From: Sneathiellales bacterium
Lineage (GTDB): Bacteria; Pseudomonadota; Alphaproteobacteria; Minwuiales; Minwuiaceae
Direction of reading: 5' to 3'
Length of the DNA stretch: 38,823 nt
NCBI GenBank assembly: GCA_026992315.1
Contig: JALXAG010000237.1
Span: 1-38,823 of the forward strand
Positions within the stretch are counted from its first letter, which is position 1. Each line of letters starts with the position of its first letter. A program made the position numbers and the translations under genes. Positions 33,456-38,823 of this stretch are shown one piece after another. The notes beneath the pieces were generated by a model. The model saw only the letters and a program-made list of their open reading frames with translations, did no database searches and was not told the DNA's origin.

Positions 33456-36353
33456 ATGAGCGACGACGGGCAGCAGGAAAACCGCCGCCAGGGCGCGGGG
33501 CGGCACGAGGACGGGCACCGGAACGGCAGCCACGATGACGCCCGCCGCCGGGAACGGCTGGTCCTGATTGACGGTTCGGGATACATTTTCCGTGCCTATC
33601 ATGCCCTGCCGCCGCTGACACGGCCCGACGGCACCCCCGTCAACGCCGTCTACGGCTTCTCGAACATGCTTTACAAGCTGATCGACGACATGCTCGAAGA
33701 CGGGGTGACGACCCATGTTGCGGTCATCTTCGACAGCGCGCGCAAGACCTTCCGTTCGGATATCTATCCCGAATACAAGGCCCAGCGCCCACCGCCGCCG
33801 GAAGATCTGGTCCCGCAGTTTCCCCTGATCCGCGAGGCCGTGCGCGCCTTCGGCATTCCGGCGCTGGAGATGGAGGGGTACGAGGCCGACGATATCATCG
33901 CCACCTATGCCCGCCGTGCCCGCGAAGCGGGGATGGAGGCGGTGATCGTCTCCTCCGACAAGGATCTGATGCAGCTTGTCGGCGACGGGGTAGTGATGCT
34001 CGATCCGATGAAAAACCGCCTCATCGATGCCGAACAGGTGCGGGAAAAATTCGGCGTGCCGCCGGAAAAGGTCGTCGATGTCCAGGCCCTGGCCGGCGAT
34101 TCGGTCGATAACGTGCCGGGGGTGCCGGGCATCGGCGTCAAGACGGCGGCGCTGCTGATCAACCAGTATGGCGATCTGGAAAACCTGCTGGCCCATGCAG
34201 AGGAAATCCCGCAGAAAAAGCGGCGGGAAAACCTGCTCGAATACGCCGATCTGGCGCGCATCAGCCGCAAGCTGGTTCAGCTCTGCGACAAGGCCCCGGT
34301 CGATGACAGCATTGCCTCCACCGCCATCAGCCCGCCGGATCCGAAGGTGTTGATTCCCTTTCTCAGCGAACAGGGTTTCAACAGCCTGCTGGCCAAGGCC
34401 CGTGCCCGTTTCGGCGGCAGCGGCGGCGGGGATGGGGCCGAGGCCGGCACCAGTGCCGAGGCCGAAAACCGCATCATCACCGCCGAAAGGCAATATCAGA
34501 CCATCTTCGACATCGCCGAACTGCAGCGCTGGGCCGATGAAGCCCGCCGTCAGGGCTATGTCGCCATCGACACCGAAACCACCGGGCTGGACGCCATGCA
34601 GGCGGCGCTTGTCGGTGTTTCCCTGGCCCTGGCACCGGGACGGGCCTGTTACATCCCCCTGGCCCACCGCCAGGCGGAGGAAGGCGGCGACGGCGGGCTC
34701 GATTTCGGCGGCGATGAAAAGGACGACGGCGGCAACGCCGCCGAAGCCCGGCAGATTCCGCTTGAAGCGGCGCTGGAGGTTCTGCGCCCGCTGCTGAGCG
34801 ATCCGGGGGTGCTGAAAATCGGGCAGAACCTGAAATACGACGATCTGCTGCTGTCGCGCCATGGCATCCGCATTGCGCCGCTGGACGATACGATGGTGAT
34901 TTCATTCGTCCTCTTCGCCGGGCTGCACGGTCATGGCATGGACGAACTTTCCGAACGCTATCTCGGCGTCAGGCCGATCCCGATCAAGGAACTGATCGGC
35001 AGCGGGCGCAAGCAGATCACCTTCGATCTGGTGCCCATCGACAAGGCCGCGGAATATGCCGCCGAGGATGCGGACATCACCCTGCGCCTGCATCAGATCC
35101 TGAAGCCGCGCCTGGTGCGCGAACATATGGTTTCCGTCTACGAAACCATCGAACGGCCCCTGCTGCCGGTTCTGGTGGATATGGAACGGGCCGGCGTGCG
35201 TGTGGACCGCATGGAACTGGCCGCCCTGTCGGAGGATTTCAGCGCCCGCGCCCGGGCACTGGAAAAGGAGATCCACAAACTGGCCGGTGAGGAATTCAAC
35301 ATCGCCTCACCGAAGCAGCTTGGCGAAATCCTGTTCACGAAACTGGGGCTTGAGGGCGGCAAGAAGGGCAAGACCGGCGCCTATGGTACCGGTCACGATG
35401 TGCTGGAGAAACTGGCCGCCGACGGGCACGAACTGCCGGCGCGGGTGCTGGAATGGCGGGCGCTGACCAAGCTGAAAAGCACCTATACCGATGCGCTGCA
35501 GAAACAGATCAACCCGCAAACCGGGCGGGTCCACACCTCCTATTCCATGGTCGGCGCGGCAACGGGAAGGCTGTCCTCCACCGATCCCAACCTGCAGAAC
35601 ATTCCCATCCGCACCGAAGACGGGCGCAAGATCCGCCGCGCCTTCGTCGCCGAGGAAGGCAACCGCCTGATCAGCGCCGATTATTCGCAAATCGAGCTGC
35701 GCATCCTCGCCCATGTCGCCAACATAGACAGCCTGAAACAGGCCTTTCATGAGGGTATCGACATCCATGCGCTGACGGCATCGCAGGTTTTCGGCATCCC
35801 GGTGGAGAATATGGATCCGATGATCCGCCGCTCCGCCAAGGCGATCAATTTCGGCATCATTTATGGCATCAGCGCCTTCGGCCTGGCGCGTCAATTGGGC
35901 ATCTCGCGCAGCGATGCCCAGAAATATATCGACACCTATTTCAAACGCTATCCCGGCATTCGGGAATATATGGACAGAACGGTGGAAACCTGCCGCAAGC
36001 AGGGCTATGTGGAAACGGTCTACGGACGCCGCTGCCATCTGCCCGGCATCAACGACCGCAATCCCATGCGGCGCAATTTCGCCGAGCGGGCCGCGATCAA
36101 CGCCCCGATACAGGGCACCGCCGCCGATGTGATCAAACGGGCGATGATCCGCCTGCCCGAACGCATCCGCGAGGCCGGGCTCGATGCCCGGATGTTGCTG
36201 CAGGTGCATGACGAACTGGTCTTCGAAGCACCGGCGGATCAGGCCGAAGCGGTCGCAGCCCTTGCGCGCGAGGTGATGGAAGGGGCCGCCCGGCTCTCCG
36301 TGCCGCTGGAGGTGGAAACCGGCATCGGCCAAAGCTGGGCGGAGGCCCATTGA
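33456..36353 (+). CDS. polA: DNA polymerase I
   Basis: 965 residues with all three domains. The 5'-nuclease starts LVLIDGSGYIFRAYHALPPL and contains EYKAQRPPPPEDL and the helix-hairpin-helix DNVPGVPGIGVKTA. The 3'-5' exonuclease keeps its acidic residues: VAIDTETTGLD (near 369), NLKYDDLLL and YAAEDADITL. The polymerase has motif A DYSQIELRILA (near 742), O-helix RRSAKAINFGIIYG and motif C LQVHDELVFE (near 918). It is slightly long for the family because of an acidic Gly-rich insert in the exonuclease domain (EEGGDGGLDFGGDEKDDGG). AAGGA ribosome site before ATG 33456. It repairs DNA and removes Okazaki primers. Confidence 0.97.
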   Translation: MSDDGQQENRRQGAGRHEDGHRNGSHDDARRRERLVLIDGSGYIFRAYHALPPLTRPDGTPVNAVYGFSNMLYKLIDDMLEDGVTTHVAVIFDSARKTFRSDIYPEYKAQRPPPPEDLVPQFPLIREAVRAFGIPALEMEGYEADDIIATYARRAREAGMEAVIVSSDKDLMQLVGDGVVMLDPMKNRLIDAEQVREKFGVPPEKVVDVQALAGDSVDNVPGVPGIGVKTAALLINQYGDLENLLAHAEEIPQKKRRENLLEYADLARISRKLVQLCDKAPVDDSIASTAISPPDPKVLIPFLSEQGFNSLLAKARARFGGSGGGDGAEAGTSAEAENRIITAERQYQTIFDIAELQRWADEARRQGYVAIDTETTGLDAMQAALVGVSLALAPGRACYIPLAHRQAEEGGDGGLDFGGDEKDDGGNAAEARQIPLEAALEVLRPLLSDPGVLKIGQNLKYDDLLLSRHGIRIAPLDDTMVISFVLFAGLHGHGMDELSERYLGVRPIPIKELIGSGRKQITFDLVPIDKAAEYAAEDADITLRLHQILKPRLVREHMVSVYETIERPLLPVLVDMERAGVRVDRMELAALSEDFSARARALEKEIHKLAGEEFNIASPKQLGEILFTKLGLEGGKKGKTGAYGTGHDVLEKLAADGHELPARVLEWRALTKLKSTYTDALQKQINPQTGRVHTSYSMVGAATGRLSSTDPNLQNIPIRTEDGRKIRRAFVAEEGNRLISADYSQIELRILAHVANIDSLKQAFHEGIDIHALTASQVFGIPVENMDPMIRRSAKAINFGIIYGISAFGLARQLGISRSDAQKYIDTYFKRYPGIREYMDRTVETCRKQGYVETVYGRRCHLPGINDRNPMRRNFAERAAINAPIQGTAADVIKRAMIRLPERIREAGLDARMLLQVHDELVFEAPADQAEAVAALAREVMEGAARLSVPLEVETGIGQSWAEAH

Positions 36354-36390
36354 AAACGCACACAGGCAGGTAGATTCCAGAATCCGGGAC

Positions 36391-36824
36391 CTAGGATCCG
36401 GATCCGATGCGCCGCGACATGACAATGCGCTCTTCCACGCCGTAGCCGCAGCGCTCATAGAAGGCGCGCACGGCCTCGTTCTCTGTGCGGATCATCAGCA
36501 TGGCCTTGGCCAGGCCGCGATGCCGCAACCAGTCTTCGGCCGCCTGCACCGCCTGCCGCCCCAGCCCGCCCCTTCGGTAATCGGGATCCACCGCCAGATA
36601 ATAGATCCAGCCGCGATGACCGTCATGACCGACCATGACGGTGGCAAGCACCGGCCCGCCCGCCGCCAGACGGCCGATCAGCAGGGTTCCGTGGCCGCTG
36701 CGCTTCACCAGATCGATATCGTGGCAAGGGTCGTCCACGGGCGCAGCAGGTCGCAACGCCGCCACAAATCGATGACGGCTTCGGTATCGGCAGCGGCATG
36801 GGATGTGAATATAATCCCGCTCAT
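36391..36824 (-). pseudogene. ypeA: YpeA-like GNAT acetyltransferase, interrupted by a one-base frameshift
   Basis: The reading begins at ATG 36824 (GGGAGGG ribosome site) as MSGIIFTSHAAADTEAVIDL then WRRCDLLRPW, which matches the start of YpeA-type acetyltransferases (E. coli LWERCDLLRPWNDP). The frame then fails. The continuation DDPCHDIDLVKRSGHGTLLI, with the acetyl-CoA loop VDPDYRRGGLGRQAVQ and YERCGYG, is in another frame to the stop at 36391. Loss of one G near 36736 (TGGGAC to TGGAC) explains it. The downstream piece alone (36765-36391) could be called as a 124-residue gene but would lack the first strand. It could be a true mutation or an assembly error. Confidence 0.82.
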
Positions 36825-36865
36825 GCGCTTTCCCTCCCCTGCCCCGGACAAGGCCGGAAGGCGGG

Positions 36866-37594
36866 TTACTGTTTCTGCGGCTTGTCGTAATTGATCTTGA
36901 GCGCTTTTTCGCGCATGCGCTGCAACAGCCCGTCGATCCTGCCGTTGTCGCGCTGGATCACGGCAGCGAATTCGGAACGATGCGTGATCGCCATGCTGAC
37001 CCCTTCGACCACCACATCGACGATGCGAAGACGCCCGTCCTTGCCCTTGCGCACCCGCCAATCGACACGGACGGGGGGGCGGTCCGGCATGATCAGCTTC
37101 GAATGCACCATGGTTTCCTTTGCATTCAGGCGCTTGGCGCCGGTGATTTCGATCTTCTGGCCTTCATAAACGCCAAAGCGGGCGGCATAGGTATTGACGA
37201 TGAAATCGGCAAACAGCGCCTGATACTCAACCCGCTTCGGGGCCGGCGTCGTCCGCCAATAACGGCCGAGCGCAAAACGCGCAATGCGATCGACATCGAA
37301 ATTTTCGCGAAACAGGCGGCCGAATTCGGCGATACGCTGCTTTTCCGTCAGATCCGTGTTCTTCAGCAGGCTGAAAGCTTCATGGCTGACATGATCGATG
37401 AAGCCCTGGGGAGTGTCAGCACCCTGTGCCGCCTGCGCCCCGTTTTGCAGCGCCACCGCGCCGAGAAACAGCACCAATGCCATGATTGCGGCAGCATGAA
37501 AGGAGACGCCCCGACGCGGCAGCACCGCCACCGGCAGCCAAATCAGGCGCAGGCCCTGCCGCGGGGAACAAACTGTCTGGAACATGTCGCGCAT
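36866..37594 (-). CDS. mlaC: MlaC/Ttg2D-family phospholipid-binding periplasmic protein
   Basis: 242 residues, PF05494. The N-terminus has a long positively charged stretch before the hydrophobic signal AAAIMALVLFLGAVALQNGA. Family landmarks are FGRLFRENFDVDRIARFALG, RYWRTTPAPKRVEYQALFAD and VRVDWRVRKGKDGRLRIVDV. ATG 37594 is used; ATG 37585 is possible. MlaC shuttles phospholipid between the outer-membrane MlaA complex and the inner-membrane MlaFEDB transporter, which is not in the window. It lies 25 bp downstream of mlaA, same operon. Confidence 0.92.
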   Translation of the reverse strand: MRDMFQTVCSPRQGLRLIWLPVAVLPRRGVSFHAAAIMALVLFLGAVALQNGAQAAQGADTPQGFIDHVSHEAFSLLKNTDLTEKQRIAEFGRLFRENFDVDRIARFALGRYWRTTPAPKRVEYQALFADFIVNTYAARFGVYEGQKIEITGAKRLNAKETMVHSKLIMPDRPPVRVDWRVRKGKDGRLRIVDVVVEGVSMAITHRSEFAAVIQRDNGRIDGLLQRMREKALKINYDKPQKQ

Positions 37595-37619
37595 CTTTCA
37601 GGTGACGGAAGCCGCCCCG

Positions 37620-38438
37620 TTATTCGGCCACGGCCGCGGTTTTGTTTTCCATGGAGCGGTCGTCCTCGAATTCGAAGGAAACCGGCTCCAGCTCCATTTC
37701 AGGGGTGACATCGCCATTGCTGATCAGCGCGGCGCGGCGCTGACGGTACAGACTGCGGACCGTCGCATAGAAATCGATCGACGAACGTTCGATCTCGTCA
37801 ATGGCTTCGATATTGCGCGAGCGGGCATCGACGCCCTCGGCAATGAAACGCACGGTCTGTTCGGGGAAGTCGATATCGTTGCGCCGGGCCAGATAGTTCC
37901 AGGGGTCGATATAGGTATCGGCAACCATGCCGGCCAGATCGCGCGGCGGACGCGGGCCGATGACCGGCAGCACCAGATACGGCCCTTCGCCCAGGCCCCA
38001 GACCCCCAGGGTCTGGCCGAAATCCTCTTCCTGACGATCGATGCCGGCAACATCGAACAGGCCGCCGACACCGATAAGGGTATTGGCCGCGAAACGACCG
38101 AAGCTCTTGCCGGCATTATCCGGATCGCCCTGCAGCAGGCTGTTGGTGAAAACGATCGGCTCGTTCAGATTCAGCAGGAAATTATGCACCATCTGCTGAA
38201 CCATATCGGGCACGGCACCGCGGTAAATCTCGGCAGCGGGGCGAAGAAGAAGCTGATCGAGGCCGCGATTGACCTCGAAGAAATAGCGGTTCATCGGCTC
38301 CAGCGGGTCGTTCTGGGCCTCGTATTCGGCGCGGGCTTCCGGCTCACTGGGCGCCGATGCGCAGGCACCGAGGGTCAGACCGATCACCAGAACCCCGAAC
38401 AATCTGGCCGTGTTCTTCAGGAGATTATCTTTTTTCAT
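37620..38438 (-). CDS. mlaA: MlaA/VacJ outer-membrane lipoprotein
   Basis: 272 residues from ATG 38438; an upstream extension exists but lacks a signal. The lipoprotein signal MKKDNLLKNTARLFGVLVIG ends at lipobox TLGAC (Cys26). The VacJ signature NDPLEPMNRYFFEVNRGLD starts at residue 43, followed by NLNEPIVFTNSLLQGD, RFAANTLIGVGGLFDVA, EEDFGQTLGVWGLGEGPYLV and LPVIGPRPPRDLAG. The C-terminal tail is acidic. MlaA removes mislocalised phospholipid from the outer leaflet of the outer membrane. Confidence 0.95.
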   Translation of the reverse strand: MKKDNLLKNTARLFGVLVIGLTLGACASAPSEPEARAEYEAQNDPLEPMNRYFFEVNRGLDQLLLRPAAEIYRGAVPDMVQQMVHNFLLNLNEPIVFTNSLLQGDPDNAGKSFGRFAANTLIGVGGLFDVAGIDRQEEDFGQTLGVWGLGEGPYLVLPVIGPRPPRDLAGMVADTYIDPWNYLARRNDIDFPEQTVRFIAEGVDARSRNIEAIDEIERSSIDFYATVRSLYRQRRAALISNGDVTPEMELEPVSFEFEDDRSMENKTAAVAE

Positions 38439-38823
38439 GACCACCCAGTCTGTTCCCCAACTAATTGAACCTGCTTGCCCTGCCGGACCTGCTTGCATTT
38501 TCGCACTCGCTTACACTTCCGGACTTGCGCGCCCCGCGCAAACCGCCGGCCTGCGTAAAAGTGCCGGCACGGTCGCTCCGGACATCCCCCGACCGGATCC
38601 GCGGGCAGGGCCAAACTATAATGCCAGCCACTAACGCAACCTTAACGGAGGCGCTGAATCCAACTCCCTGCCTATCACAGGGAAAAATAACTTTCCACAA
38701 TTTGAAGGCAAAAATGTGTGATTATTGTCACCCTGTGCCCAAAAGGCCGCATTTTCTTTGGCCGAAAGCCAAAAGCGAACCCCGGAAGCATCCTCCGGTC
38801 CCCTGCCGGCAAAGCTTCTTGCC
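38439..38823. other. Upstream region of mlaA to window end
   Basis: 385 bp with no supported gene. It should contain the mlaA promoter, but I see no clear pair of elements. An imperfect 18-bp tandem array lies at 38470-38541. Confidence 0.5.
38470..38541. repeat. Imperfect 18-bp tandem repeat upstream of mlaA
   Basis: Four 18-bp units, each built from two 9-mers: cctgcttgc-cctgccgga, cctgcttgc-attttcgca, ctcgcttac-acttccgga, and a weak fourth. Units one to three align well; the fourth is doubtful. Confidence 0.5.

Overview
The window reads as chromosomal DNA of a GC-rich alphaproteobacterium, probably Rhodospirillales-like. The evidence is a TAT-exported clade I nitrous-oxide reductase, a YadG-type ATPase / CHCC zinc-finger / polA cluster, an mlaA-mlaC pair and a PEP-CTERM protein. 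The exact genus cannot be named from the sequence. Most genes are on the minus strand except the nos operon, the zinc-finger gene, polA and one small membrane protein.

Layout, left to right. (a) 1-4.5 kb, minus: an APH/choline-kinase-like phosphotransferase followed by a YnjB-YnjC-YnjD ABC importer, with ynjD cut by the window edge. (b) 4.55-5.4 kb: tRNA-Gly(CCC) with a readable promoter, then a lone PEP-CTERM protein with its terminator. (c) 5.7-11.3 kb, minus: a complete dppABCDF dipeptide importer with a strong hairpin between dppA and dppB. (d) 11.5-13.1 kb: an MFS transporter and a stretch of decayed genes. (e) 13.1-16.8 kb, minus: a TetR regulator, membrane-fusion protein, FtsX-type permease and ATPase, all tightly coupled, with a palindromic operator over the promoter. 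(f) 16.8-19.5 kb: an accessory segment with a DsbA-like/HCCA-isomerase gene, a divergent HxlR regulator / membrane protein pair sharing one palindromic promoter, and an 83-bp direct repeat that is a displaced 5' end of the isomerase gene. (g) 19.46-22.93 kb, minus: a compact three-gene locus that I interpret as a RiPP (ribosomally made, modified peptide) pathway. It holds a 43-residue acidic precursor ending in ALPVGPGY, an attenuator-like hairpin, a B12-type radical SAM enzyme with a C-terminal PqqD-like domain, and an M2 (ACE-like) zinc peptidase. (h) 23.1 kb: tRNA-Arg(CCG). (i) 23.25-32.1 kb, plus: nosRZDFYLX for nitrous oxide reduction, behind an FNR/NNR-type box exactly placed for class II activation. 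(j) 32.1-36.4 kb: an orphan YadG-like ATPase, a CHCC zinc-finger protein and polA. (k) 36.4-38.4 kb, minus: a ypeA-like acetyltransferase broken by a one-base frameshift, then mlaC and mlaA.

The most novel candidate is the peptide locus in (g). Its precursor is only 43 codons and easily missed by gene callers. The gene set (precursor with C-terminal Tyr, radical SAM enzyme with built-in recognition domain, metalloprotease) parallels the logic of PQQ and mycofactocin assembly but uses different enzyme families. The product is unknown.
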